In this document: positions 17,502 through 24,974 of the stretch, piece after piece
How the letters are laid out: each line of letters opens with the position of its first letter
Numbering within the stretch: the stretch's first letter is position 1
DNA from: Candidatus Omnitrophota bacterium
GTDB taxonomy: Bacteria; Omnitrophota; Gorgyraeia; Zapsychrales; Zapsychraceae
DNA: 64,000 nt
Direction of reading: 5' to 3'
NCBI GenBank assembly: GCA_020632495.1
Contig: JACKFL010000005.1
Span: 1,922,001-1,986,000 of the forward strand
Translations under genes and position numbers: made by a program
The notes under the pieces: generated by a model
What the model saw: only the letters and a program-made list of their open reading frames with translations
Told to the model about the DNA's origin: nothing
The model's database searches: none

Positions 17502-17568
17502 GGGGGATTGTTCGGGGGTATCCGCTACAGAATATTGGAAAATTTCTTTTTGGAAAACATATCGAGGG

Positions 17569-18036
17569 TTAAGAGATCATCTCTGAAATTATCCGTAACG
17601 CCTGAGTTGCGGTTTTCTTCTTGATTGCGGAGCGCTCTCCGTGAAATTGGCACTTGACGCACCGGACTGCGTTCCGACTGGCGACAGATATGAAAACCAA
17701 ACCGACTGGTTTGGCCTTGGTGCCTCCACTCGGCCCGGCGATTCCTGTTACCCCGATGCCGTAGTCTGAGCCAAGCTTCTTGCGGATTCCTTTTGCCATA
17801 CCCTGGGCAACTTCCTTGGAAACGGTGCCATGCTCAACTATGAGTTGGGGCGGGATTTGAAGGTTCTTTTGCTTCACGGAGTTGCTGTAGGCAATGATTG
17901 CTCCAACAAATACGTTTGAGCAGCCCGGGACGTTCGTCAGGCGGTGCGCGATAAGGCCTCCGGAGCAGGACTCAGCAACGCTGACCGTTTTTTGGCTAAG
18001 TTTAAGTTGCCTAATGACTTTTGTTTCCACATTCAC
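17569..18036 (-). CDS. pncC: Nicotinamide-nucleotide amidase (stand-alone CinA C-terminal domain)
   Basis: 155 residues, the size of a lone CinA C-terminal domain. The enzyme deamidates nicotinamide mononucleotide to nicotinate mononucleotide in NAD recycling. Motifs: SVAESCSGGLIAHRLTNVPG at the N-terminus and GIGVTGIAGPSGGT in the middle. The N-terminal competence/damage domain of full CinA is absent. The frame stays open to 18141, but that extension contains a near-consensus promoter (18043-18071), so I place the start at GTG 18036; GTG 18030 is also possible. With that promoter the message would have almost no leader. Confidence 0.85.
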   Translation of the reverse strand: MNVETKVIRQLKLSQKTVSVAESCSGGLIAHRLTNVPGCSNVFVGAIIAYSNSVKQKNLQIPPQLIVEHGTVSKEVAQGMAKGIRKKLGSDYGIGVTGIAGPSGGTKAKPVGLVFISVASRNAVRCVKCQFHGERSAIKKKTATQALRIISEMIS

Positions 18037-18042
18037 GTAGCC

Positions 18043-18071
18043 ATTATAGGGCAGGACAAAAAGCTTGACAA
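18043..18071 (-). promoter_or_regulatory. Sigma-70 promoter for pncC
   Basis: Read on the minus strand: TTGTCA (18071-18066), a 17-bp spacer, and a perfect TATAAT (18048-18043). Transcription would begin near 18036, almost exactly on the proposed GTG start codon, implying a leaderless or nearly leaderless message. Confidence 0.65.
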
Positions 18072-18132
18072 CCCCTAACATTTTCAATATATTAGCTCCA
18101 AAATTACTATGATTATAATATAATAATGGCTT

Positions 18133-18163
18133 AAGTCCCAACCGCGTAGTGGGATTTTTTTTT
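18133..18163 (+). terminator. Terminator-like hairpin upstream of ribBA
   Basis: An 8-bp stem (18133-18140 with 18150-18157, one G-T pair), a loop of about nine bases, and a run of nine T at 18155-18163. It points toward ribBA and ends 38 bp before its ATG. Two overlapping TATAAT-like boxes (18114-18119 and 18119-18124) lie just upstream without a clear -35. It could be a leader attenuator or the end of a short transcript. The conserved boxes of an FMN riboswitch are not visible. Confidence 0.6.
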
Positions 18164-18201
18164 AATAGTCAGGGTCAATAACCAAGCAAGGATAAGTACA
18201 C

Positions 18202-19356
18202 ATGTTCAATACGATTGAAGAAGTTCTCGAGGATCTGAAAGCCGGAAAAATGATTATTGTCATGGACGATGAAGGCCGTGAAAACGAGGGGGATTTGCTG
18301 TGTGCCGCCGAGTACATCACACCCGACATCATCAATTTTATGACCAAGGAGGCCCGCGGGCTGGTTTGCGTCCCGATGGAGGCTGAGCGCCTTGACCAAC
18401 TGGATCTGCATCCGATGAAATTGGACCATAGTCGGAAGCATCAGCGGTGCGACACGGGCTGGGCTATCTCCGTGGATGCAGCCAAGGGTATTACCACCGG
18501 GATCTCCGCGGCCGACCGGAGTTACACGGTCAAGTTGCTCATCGACGATAACACCAAGCCCGATGACATTATCACCCCGGGCCATCTTTTTCCCTTACGG
18601 GCCCAGCGCGGCGGGGTCCTGGTACGTGCCGGGCACACGGAAGCCTCGGTGGATTTGACCCGGTTGGCAGGTTTGTACCCGGCCGGAGTGATCTGCGAGA
18701 TCATGAATGAAGATGGTACGATGGCGCGGACGCAGGACCTGCTGGAGTTTTCTCAAAAGCATGAAATCAAGATTTGCACGATTGACAGTCTGATCGAACA
18801 CCTGACCAAATACCAACGGTTGGTCGAACGGGGAGACGAGGCCCAGCTGACTACGGATTACGGACAATTCCGGGTCATCCAGTACTTGTCCCAAGTCGAC
18901 GGCATCGAACATGCGGCCCTGATTTTCGGCGATATTGCCGCGGCGCAGCCGACTTTGGTGCGGGTCCATGCGGAGAATGTGTGGAACGATGCGTTCAGCG
19001 CGCAAGGTTTGCGCAGTTCCGGATCGCTCGACGCGGCCCTGCGTATGATCAGTGAAAACGGATCGGGTGTGCTGATCTATATGCGCAAACCCCAGCGGGA
19101 ACTCAATCTTAACGCGTTGTCGGACTCCGGCCGCAAGAAAGAAGCCAAGCCGGCGGATGAGGATCAAATCCAGTTTCTGCCGGACTTAAGGCATTACGGA
19201 CTGGGGGCGCAGATTCTGGTGGATTTGGGAATCAAGGACATCCGTCTGGTCACCAATAACCCGCGGAAAATCGTCGGGCTGGACGGGTTCGGCCTGTCGG
19301 TCAGCGAACGGGTTCCGTTTAAGCCGGCGTCTCAAGATAAGCTGATTTCGAAGTAA
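18202..19356 (+). CDS. ribB: 3,4-dihydroxy-2-butanone-4-phosphate synthase fused to degenerate GTP cyclohydrolase II domain (RibBX type)
   Basis: 384 residues. Residues 1-205 are an intact RibB domain: DDEGRENEGDLL, FMTKEARGLVCVPM, HTEASVDLTRLAG and EIMNEDGTMAR, making the four-carbon precursor of riboflavin from ribulose 5-phosphate. Residues about 210-384 have the GTP cyclohydrolase II fold (GIGAQIL-like GLGAQILVDLG, LVTNNPRK) but not its active site. The zinc cysteines are gone (HSEC reads HAEN at 256-259, RCDC reads RSS at 271-273; no Cys in the domain), and GRGIGL reads QRELNL. So the second domain cannot be a normal cyclohydrolase. AAGGA lies upstream of ATG. It begins the riboflavin gene group. 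Confidence 0.9.
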   Translation: MFNTIEEVLEDLKAGKMIIVMDDEGRENEGDLLCAAEYITPDIINFMTKEARGLVCVPMEAERLDQLDLHPMKLDHSRKHQRCDTGWAISVDAAKGITTGISAADRSYTVKLLIDDNTKPDDIITPGHLFPLRAQRGGVLVRAGHTEASVDLTRLAGLYPAGVICEIMNEDGTMARTQDLLEFSQKHEIKICTIDSLIEHLTKYQRLVERGDEAQLTTDYGQFRVIQYLSQVDGIEHAALIFGDIAAAQPTLVRVHAENVWNDAFSAQGLRSSGSLDAALRMISENGSGVLIYMRKPQRELNLNALSDSGRKKEAKPADEDQIQFLPDLRHYGLGAQILVDLGIKDIRLVTNNPRKIVGLDGFGLSVSERVPFKPASQDKLISK

Positions 19357-19411
19357 CGGAAGCCTCTTCCGCGGCACGGGTTGCCCGGACAGAAAGTGGG
19401 ATCTTTCACAA

Positions 19412-19876
19412 ATGACGGCAGCTACTGCAAAAAAGGCCGGTCAGGCCAAAAAGAAAATCGCGATTGTGGTCGGGCGTTTCAATGAGCCGATTTGCGCGCG
19501 TTTGCTGGAAGGCTGCTTGGACCAGTTGACCAAGCACGGTTATCGCCGTTCGGATGTGGTCATTACTTGGGTGCCGGGGGCGTTTGAGATCCCCCTTGCG
19601 GCCCTCAAACACGCCCAAAAAAAGACGATCGCCGCCGTGATCTGCCTGGGGGCCGTTATTCAGGGACAGACCGATCATTATCGCCTGGTTGCGGACGGCG
19701 CAGCACGTGGTATTATGGAAGTGGGGCTGCTCACCCAAAAGCCCGTCATCTTTGAGGTCCTGGCCACTCCGACCGTGGAACTGGCCAATCAGCGGGCCAA
19801 GACAAGGGGCAGCAACAAAGGACGGGACGCTGCCGACGCGGCAGTGGAAATGATTAACATCATCCAGGAGATTTAA
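19412..19876 (+). CDS. ribH: 6,7-dimethyl-8-ribityllumazine synthase
   Basis: 154 residues, usual for lumazine synthase, which condenses the dihydroxybutanone phosphate made by RibB with the ribityl-aminopyrimidine to give lumazine. Motifs visible: VVGRFNEPICARLLEGC, WVPGAFEIPLAA, VICLGAVIQGQTDHYRLV (with the catalytic-region histidine) and the loop around the conserved Arg near GLLTQKPVIFEVL. The N-terminus has an extra Lys/Ala-rich leader of about ten residues. It lies between ribBA and nusB, the common ribH-nusB order. Confidence 0.95.
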   Translation: MTAATAKKAGQAKKKIAIVVGRFNEPICARLLEGCLDQLTKHGYRRSDVVITWVPGAFEIPLAALKHAQKKTIAAVICLGAVIQGQTDHYRLVADGAARGIMEVGLLTQKPVIFEVLATPTVELANQRAKTRGSNKGRDAADAAVEMINIIQEI

Positions 19877-19908
19877 CTCTCCCGAGAACGACAGCGAGGA
19901 CGGAAGCC

Positions 19909-20343
19909 ATGCGAAAAAGAACCAAAGGCCGGGAAGAGGCGCTCAAGATTCTGTACCAGGCTGAGATTACCAGACGGCCGCTCACCATGGCCAGCGATAA
20001 TTATTGGGAATTGAAGGAAAAGTACGACAGCACCGTTAGAAATTTTACCAACCGGATCATTGAGGGCGTTGAACAGTCCTTCGAAGACATAGACGAAAAA
20101 ATCTCCAAGTATGCCACGAACTGGCAGTTGAAACGAATGGCCATCATCGATCGCAATATTCTGAGGATGGGCGTCTTTGAATTGTTGTATGCCAGTGATA
20201 TCCCTCCCAAAGTAACCATCAACGAAGCCGTGGAACTCGCGAAGAAATTCGGGGACGTCGAGTCCAGTAAATTCGTCAACGGCATTTTGGACAAGATCCA
20301 CAAGACAGAGCTGCAGCCGCAAGGCGAGCCTACCGATGACTAA
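19909..20343 (+). CDS. nusB: Transcription antitermination factor NusB
   Basis: 144 residues, all-helical. NusB with S10 binds boxA RNA to assemble rRNA antitermination complexes. Motifs: RKRTKGREEALKILYQAEI at the N-terminus, NWQLKRMAIIDRNILRMGVFEL, and PPKVTINEAVELAKKFGDVE followed by SSKFVNGILDKI at the C-terminus. It follows ribH by 32 bp, and the next gene starts 8 nt before its stop, indicating coupling. Confidence 0.95.
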   Translation: MRKRTKGREEALKILYQAEITRRPLTMASDNYWELKEKYDSTVRNFTNRIIEGVEQSFEDIDEKISKYATNWQLKRMAIIDRNILRMGVFELLYASDIPPKVTINEAVELAKKFGDVESSKFVNGILDKIHKTELQPQGEPTDD

Positions 20344-21160
20344 GACGGCAGATCTTCATATCCACACCCATTTTTCCGACAGCACCTCTTCTCCGGAGGA
20401 AGTGGCGCAGCAGGCGCATGCCGCGGGGGTTGCTTGTATCGGCATTGCCGATCACGATATCGTCGACGGCATAGCGCCGACGAAGAAAGCCGCGGAGCAA
20501 TATGATATCGAGGTCATCCCCGGCGTCGAACTGTCCACCCAGGCCAATGGACGCGACGTGCATATGCTGGGTTACCTTTTTGATTATGAAAACGCGGAGA
20601 TGCAAGAGCGTCTTGAGGGCATGCAGCATTCACGCGGCGAACGTATGCGGCTGATGATCCAAAAGCTCTCCGACTTGGGGATATCCGGCATCGATTATGA
20701 TGAGGTTTGCTCGCTGACCGAAAGCGGAGCCGTGGGCCGTCCGCATTTGGCCACCGTCTTGGTCAAGAACGGCGTGGTGCCGAATATGCAGGCCGCCTTC
20801 GACAGGTATTTGGCCGACGACCGTCCGGCGTTTGTTCCCAAGACAAAACTGACGCCGGTCGAGGCCATCGATTTGATCCGCAGTTACGGAGGTGTGGCGG
20901 TGTTGGCGCATCCGATGTTCACCAGGGTGGACGAGCTGATTCCGCAGTTTGTCGAGGCCGGCATGCAAGGCCTGGAAGTTTACTATCCCAATTGTACACC
21001 CGCAACGACGGAATTTTACGCCAAAATAGCCAAGAAATACGATCTCGTGGCCACCGGGGGATCGGACGCCCACGGTGATGCCAAAAAGAACACCTACTTG
21101 GGCAAAGCCACCATACCCTACGAACAAGTGGAAAAGTTGAAAGAACGGGCGCATGGCTAA
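20336..21160 (+). CDS. PHP-domain metal-dependent phosphoesterase
   Basis: 274 residues. The PHP metal ligands are visible in order: HIHTHFSDS at residues 7-15, IADHD near 38, GVELS, a central HPMF motif (VLAHPMF) and a C-terminal GGSDAHGD. The family includes the E. coli YciV/RNase AM 5'-3' exoribonuclease and nucleotide phosphatases, so a 3',5'-bisphosphate or RNA substrate is possible. Its position between nusB and ribD could also fit the missing riboflavin-precursor phosphatase, but that is speculation. It overlaps both neighbours by 8 nt. Confidence 0.85.
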   Translation: MTKTADLHIHTHFSDSTSSPEEVAQQAHAAGVACIGIADHDIVDGIAPTKKAAEQYDIEVIPGVELSTQANGRDVHMLGYLFDYENAEMQERLEGMQHSRGERMRLMIQKLSDLGISGIDYDEVCSLTESGAVGRPHLATVLVKNGVVPNMQAAFDRYLADDRPAFVPKTKLTPVEAIDLIRSYGGVAVLAHPMFTRVDELIPQFVEAGMQGLEVYYPNCTPATTEFYAKIAKKYDLVATGGSDAHGDAKKNTYLGKATIPYEQVEKLKERAHG

Positions 21161-21824
21161 AGTGTCGCGGCGCCGGCCTTTTGTCGTGGCTAAAACCGCT
21201 CAGACCCTGGACGGCAAGGTGGCCGCGGCGAACGGCCGGTCCCAATGGATCACCTCATCCCAAACGCGTATATTTGCCCGGCAACGGCGCGACCGCTTCA
21301 AAGCGATCATGACCGGTGCCGAGACGGTCATAAAGGACAATCCCCGCCTGACCGGTGTCCGGCGCGGCAACTTGATTAAAGTCGTCGTGGATTCCACTCT
21401 CCGGGTATCTCCCCGGGCCAAGGTCTTTCAATTACCGGAATTGTGCTGGCTGGCCACCACCCGCCGGGCAGATAGTAAACGCATTCGGCGGTTTGAGGCG
21501 ATGGGTGTCAAGGTACTGCTTTGCCCGCGCCAGCGTGGCCGGGTGAGTCTCCCGTTCCTGTTTGATCAACTGGCCCGGGCCGGTTTGGATAAGGTCCTCA
21601 TCGAGGGCGGGCCGACCCTGATCGGACAGGCTTTGCGCGACGGATTGGTGGACAGTATGGACATCTATATTGCACCGAAAATCATGGGTGACAATGAGGC
21701 CCTGGATGCAGTTGTCGGTTTGCCGGTGTTGGCCGTCAACCGGCTGTATCGATTAACCAATCTCAAGATAAAACGAATCAAACCCGATATACTGGTGCAA
21801 GGCGATGTTCACAGGAATCGTTGA
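21153..21824 (+). CDS. ribD: Riboflavin-pathway pyrimidine reductase (RibD C-terminal domain only)
   Basis: 223 residues matching only the reductase half of bifunctional RibD, which reduces the ribosyl side chain of the aminopyrimidine with NADPH. Motifs: AKTAQTLDGKVA, SQWITSSQTR, GAETVIKDNPRLT, VVVDSTLRVS and VLIEGGPTLIGQAL. The N-terminal zinc deaminase domain (HAE and PCxxxGxTPPC motifs) is completely absent, and the frame has no room for it upstream. The deaminase must be encoded elsewhere. It overlaps the PHP gene by 8 nt and ribE by 20 nt. Confidence 0.9.
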   Translation: MAKVSRRRPFVVAKTAQTLDGKVAAANGRSQWITSSQTRIFARQRRDRFKAIMTGAETVIKDNPRLTGVRRGNLIKVVVDSTLRVSPRAKVFQLPELCWLATTRRADSKRIRRFEAMGVKVLLCPRQRGRVSLPFLFDQLARAGLDKVLIEGGPTLIGQALRDGLVDSMDIYIAPKIMGDNEALDAVVGLPVLAVNRLYRLTNLKIKRIKPDILVQGDVHRNR

Positions 21825-22392
21825 AGAAACCGGAACCGTACACCGGCTGGAGGAACGTCCCAATTTGGCCGTACTTTCCGTCGAGGCCGGAAAGGTCTTC
21901 GTCGATGCGCAATTAGGTTCCAGCATTGCTATCGACGGTGTCTGTCTGACCGTAACCGGACGCGACGGCTCCTGCCTGACATTTGACGTCATGTGGGAAA
22001 CCCTGCGGGCCACAACCTTGGGGGAGCTCAAGGCCGGTGACCGGGTCAATCTGGAACGGGCCGTCCGGGCCGACGGCCGGCTGGACGGCCACATTGTCAC
22101 CGGCCACGTCGACCGCATCGAGACTCTGAAGGAGCGGGTGACCCGCGAAAACTATCTGGAATTGCGGTTCACTCTGGACAACAGTATCGCGCGTTATTTG
22201 GCCCCCAAGGGATCCGTGACCGTAAACGGTGTCAGTCTTACCGTGGGTGAAGTATCGGCGGATGGATTTTCCGTCTATATCATACCGGCTACCGAAAAGC
22301 ATACGAACCTGGGGACGCTGCCGGAAGGTCATCCTGTCAATATCGAGGTCGACATCCTCGCCCGGTACATCGAAAGGCAGATGGCAAAGTAA
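21805..22392 (+). CDS. ribE: Riboflavin synthase, alpha subunit
   Basis: 195 residues, two tandem lumazine-binding barrels. It dismutates two lumazines into riboflavin and the aminopyrimidine. It starts with the diagnostic MFTGIVEETG. Each half carries the ligand loop: GSSIAIDGVCLTVT in the first and GSVTVNGVSLTV in the second. It overlaps ribD by 20 nt. The gene is called ribC or ribE depending on the organism. Confidence 0.95.
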   Translation: MFTGIVEETGTVHRLEERPNLAVLSVEAGKVFVDAQLGSSIAIDGVCLTVTGRDGSCLTFDVMWETLRATTLGELKAGDRVNLERAVRADGRLDGHIVTGHVDRIETLKERVTRENYLELRFTLDNSIARYLAPKGSVTVNGVSLTVGEVSADGFSVYIIPATEKHTNLGTLPEGHPVNIEVDILARYIERQMAK

Positions 22393-22394
22393 AT

Positions 22395-23636
22395 ATGACT
22401 AGCAAACGGATTGTCGTGACCGGTCTAGGGGTCTTTGCCTGCAACGGTCACGGCAAGGAAGAATATTGGCGTGCCCTGCGTGAGGGGCGTCACGGCTTTC
22501 AACCCATCACGCTGTTCGACATCGACGACCGCTTTCGCGTGAATATCGCGGGCGAAATTAACGATTTCGACCCGACGATCTATATGGGCAAAAAGGGGTT
22601 GCGGTCGCTCGACCGGGCCACCAAACTGTTGTGTTCGGCCGCCCGTCTGGCCATCGACGACAGCGGATTTCAGATCACCGAAGAGAACACCGATGATGTG
22701 GGCGTGTCGGTGGGGACCACTTTCGGCAGTCTGAAAAGCATCAGCGACTTCGACCGGGTGACGCTCACCGAAGGGCCGCGTTACACCAATCCGGCGCATT
22801 TTCCCAATACGGTGATCAACTCACCGGCAAGCCAGGTCTCCATTTGGAACAACATACAGGGTTTCAATACCACCATATCTACCGGATTCACCTCCAGCAT
22901 CGACGCCATGAGTTACGCGGCCGATTTTATTCGCTTGAATCGCGCCAAACTGGTGTATGCCGGTACGGTGGAAGAGCTGTGTGAACCGACTTACCTGGGT
23001 TTTCACACGCTGGAATATCTGTCGGGATCACGGGCGGGGGAAACTTATGTCAGCTGCCCGTTCGACCGGCGCCGCAACGGGATCACCTTCGGGGAGGCGG
23101 CGTGCCTGATGGCCTTTGAGGATCTCGACCACGCCGTGAAGCGCGGCGCACGGATCCTGGCCGAGGTCGTCGGTTTCGGTTACTATTTTGATCCCTTCCG
23201 TATGAACAGGTTTAATCCCAAGGGGACCGGTATGATCGAAGCGATGCGCGATGCTTTGCAGGATGCAAATCTTGCGCCGCAGGACATTGATGTGATCTTC
23301 GCCAATGCCAACTCGACGCCGGCCGCCGACCGGATCGAGACTCTGGCCATCAAGGAAGTCTTTGGTTCCCGCAGCCGGGAGATTCCGGTCACCGCCGTCA
23401 AGTCGATGGTCGGCGAGACTTATAGTGCCGGCGGGGCGCTGGCCGCCGCCGCGGCACTTGGTACGTTGGAGCAGGGATTCATCCCGCCCACGGTCAATCT
23501 CAAGGAGCCCGATCCGGATTGCGATCTTGATTACGTGCCGAACGAATCACGCGTCGCCCAAGTGACGACGGTGTTGATCAGTGCCTTCGGAGTCAGCGGA
23601 AATCACGCCAGTATGATTTTAAGACGTTATGAATAA
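22395..23636 (+). CDS. Beta-ketoacyl synthase-like protein lacking catalytic residues (chain-length-factor-like)
   Basis: 413 residues with full thiolase-fold length and FabF-like ends (VVTGLGVFACNG at the start, VLISAFGVSGNHASMIL at the end). All three catalytic residues are replaced. The nucleophile Cys is Phe165 (STGFTSS where TACxSS is expected), the first His is Asn306 (NANST for NAHGT), and the second His is Glu341 (VGETYSAGG for IGHxxGAAG). GETYSAGG resembles the chain length factor (KS-beta) of type II polyketide synthases, which pairs with an active KS. It therefore probably cannot condense acyl chains alone. It starts 2 bp after ribE and overlaps fabG by 8 nt. No partner KS or acyl carrier protein is in the window. 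Confidence 0.8.
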   Translation: MTSKRIVVTGLGVFACNGHGKEEYWRALREGRHGFQPITLFDIDDRFRVNIAGEINDFDPTIYMGKKGLRSLDRATKLLCSAARLAIDDSGFQITEENTDDVGVSVGTTFGSLKSISDFDRVTLTEGPRYTNPAHFPNTVINSPASQVSIWNNIQGFNTTISTGFTSSIDAMSYAADFIRLNRAKLVYAGTVEELCEPTYLGFHTLEYLSGSRAGETYVSCPFDRRRNGITFGEAACLMAFEDLDHAVKRGARILAEVVGFGYYFDPFRMNRFNPKGTGMIEAMRDALQDANLAPQDIDVIFANANSTPAADRIETLAIKEVFGSRSREIPVTAVKSMVGETYSAGGALAAAAALGTLEQGFIPPTVNLKEPDPDCDLDYVPNESRVAQVTTVLISAFGVSGNHASMILRRYE

Positions 23637-24381
23637 TAATCTCACCGACAAAGTGGCGATCGTCAGCGGGGGGAGCCGGGGAATCGGCCGGGACATAGTT
23701 CTCACCTTGGCGCGGCAGGGCTGCCACGTGGCTTTCGGTTATGTCCGCAATGAGGAGGCCGCCGGCCGGCTGGCGGAGGAGGTCCGCGGGCTGGGCGTCC
23801 GTTGCGCCGCCTCCCGGGTGGATGTCACGGATTTTGAGGCGGTCAAGGAATGGTGCGCGGGCATTAAAGAAGAGTTTGGGACATTTCATTATCTGGTCAA
23901 CAATGCCGGCATCATCGATGACAAACCGCTGATGATGATGAGTCGCGAGCAGTGGCGGCGGGTCATCGACACAAACTTGACAGGAATGTTCAACCTCACC
24001 AGGCATTGCATCGTCACGCTGATGAAGCAAAAATTTGGCAGTATCGTCAATATTTCGTCGGTTTCCGGGGTCATGGGCCTGCCCGGCCAAACGAATTACT
24101 CCGCCAGCAAGGGGGGCATGAACGCCTTCACCAAGGCGCTGGCGCAGGAAGTGGCGCGTACCCAGGTGCGGGTTAACGCGGTGGCCCCCGGTTTTATCGA
24201 AACCGACATTGTGTCGCATTTTTCCCCCGAAAAGATAGAGCAGATTGAGAAGCTGATTCCCTTGCGGCGCATCGGCCGGCCCGCGGACGTCAGCGGTTGC
24301 GTTGCGTATCTGCTGGGGGACCGGGCCCGCTATGTCACGGGACAGGTGATTGTGATTGACGGTGGATTGTCCTTGCGATAA
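23629..24381 (+). CDS. fabG: 3-oxoacyl-ACP reductase (SDR family)
   Basis: 250 residues, classical short-chain dehydrogenase. Cofactor motif VSGGSRGIGRDI, structural NNAG, and the catalytic Ser144-Tyr157-Lys161 (YSASKGG). AINxVAPGFIETDI-like sequence near residues 183-196 and the C-terminal VIVIDGGLSL are as in FabG. It reduces 3-ketoacyl-ACP to 3-hydroxyacyl-ACP with NADPH. The 8-nt overlap with the ketosynthase-like gene and fabZ downstream place it in an acyl-chain cycle. Confidence 0.88.
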   Translation: MNNNLTDKVAIVSGGSRGIGRDIVLTLARQGCHVAFGYVRNEEAAGRLAEEVRGLGVRCAASRVDVTDFEAVKEWCAGIKEEFGTFHYLVNNAGIIDDKPLMMMSREQWRRVIDTNLTGMFNLTRHCIVTLMKQKFGSIVNISSVSGVMGLPGQTNYSASKGGMNAFTKALAQEVARTQVRVNAVAPGFIETDIVSHFSPEKIEQIEKLIPLRRIGRPADVSGCVAYLLGDRARYVTGQVIVIDGGLSLR

Positions 24382-24404
24382 TATAGCTCCCAGAAAGGAC
24401 TGAT

Positions 24405-24839
24405 ATGGAATTAGACATTCGCGACATTCAAAAAATTATTCCGCACCGTTTTCCCTTCCTGTTGATCGACCGGGTGATCGAACTCACCCCCAACGAGAAG
24501 CTGGTCGCCATCAAGAATGTCTCCATCAATGAACAACACTTCGTCGGTCATTTTCCCGAGGAAAAGGTGATGCCGGGCGTGCTGATCGTGGAGGCCATGG
24601 CCCAAGCCGGGTGCGTCTATTTCTACTACAGTAAGAATATGCAGGGGAAAGACCTGATCTACTATCTGGCCAAGGTCACCGCAAAGTTCATTGCCCCGGT
24701 TGTTCCCGGGGATCAGCTGGTCATCGAGATCACCACCACCAAACTGATGCCCAAGGCCGGATTTCTGAAGGCGCAGGCCTTCGTCAAGGATAAGCTTGTC
24801 GCCGAGGCCGACATCGGTTTCGGAGTCAAGGAAGTCTGA
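24405..24839 (+). CDS. fabZ: 3-hydroxyacyl-ACP dehydratase FabZ
   Basis: 144 residues, hot-dog fold. Starts MELDIRDIQKIIPHRFPFLL, the usual FabZ opening. Catalytic His49 (VGHFPEEKVMPG) and Glu63 (VEAMAQAG) have the standard 14-residue spacing. It dehydrates 3-hydroxyacyl-ACP. AAAGGA precedes ATG by about seven bases. Together with the upstream fabG it could serve general fatty acid synthesis or a dedicated pathway with the KS-like protein. It ends the operon; a new promoter follows. Confidence 0.93.
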   Translation: MELDIRDIQKIIPHRFPFLLIDRVIELTPNEKLVAIKNVSINEQHFVGHFPEEKVMPGVLIVEAMAQAGCVYFYYSKNMQGKDLIYYLAKVTAKFIAPVVPGDQLVIEITTTKLMPKAGFLKAQAFVKDKLVAEADIGFGVKEV

Positions 24840-24886
24840 CCCCGCCCGCCAGCCTTAACCACTGAGAATAAAACTACTTATGGCCA

Positions 24887-24925
24887 TTTGCCGGGGCAGC
24901 TAACGTTTGACCTGCCCGGCAAACA
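24887..24925 (+). repeat. Inverted repeat overlapping the acylphosphatase promoter
   Basis: An arm reading TTTGCCGGGGCA and, about a dozen bases later, TGCCCGGCAAA, complementary apart from one bulged G. It overlaps the -35 box and spacer of the promoter at 24907-24935. No T run follows, so it is a poor intrinsic terminator; it could be an operator or a Rho-independent-like barrier after fabZ. Boundaries are approximate by a base or two. Confidence 0.5.
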
Positions 24926-24935
24926 GTGCTAAACT
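24907..24935 (+). promoter_or_regulatory. Candidate sigma-70 promoter for acylphosphatase-ligA
   Basis: TTGACC at 24907-24912, a 17-bp spacer, TAAACT at 24930-24935 (five and four of six consensus bases). Transcription from about 24942 excludes the ATG at 24936 as a start and supports ATG 24975 for the acylphosphatase. Confidence 0.55.
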
Positions 24936-24974
24936 ATGTTCTTCGATTTATTGTTAACTACACACAGAGTGGTC

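Noticed and set aside
18100..18201. FMN riboswitch before ribBA
   Set aside because: The conserved RFN boxes are not visible, and the region between the divergent promoter and the gene is too short for the aptamer.
22395..23636. Frameshift or pseudogene of fabF
   Set aside because: The frame is continuous and full length, the conserved ends are intact, and the three changed residues are single, position-matched substitutions.
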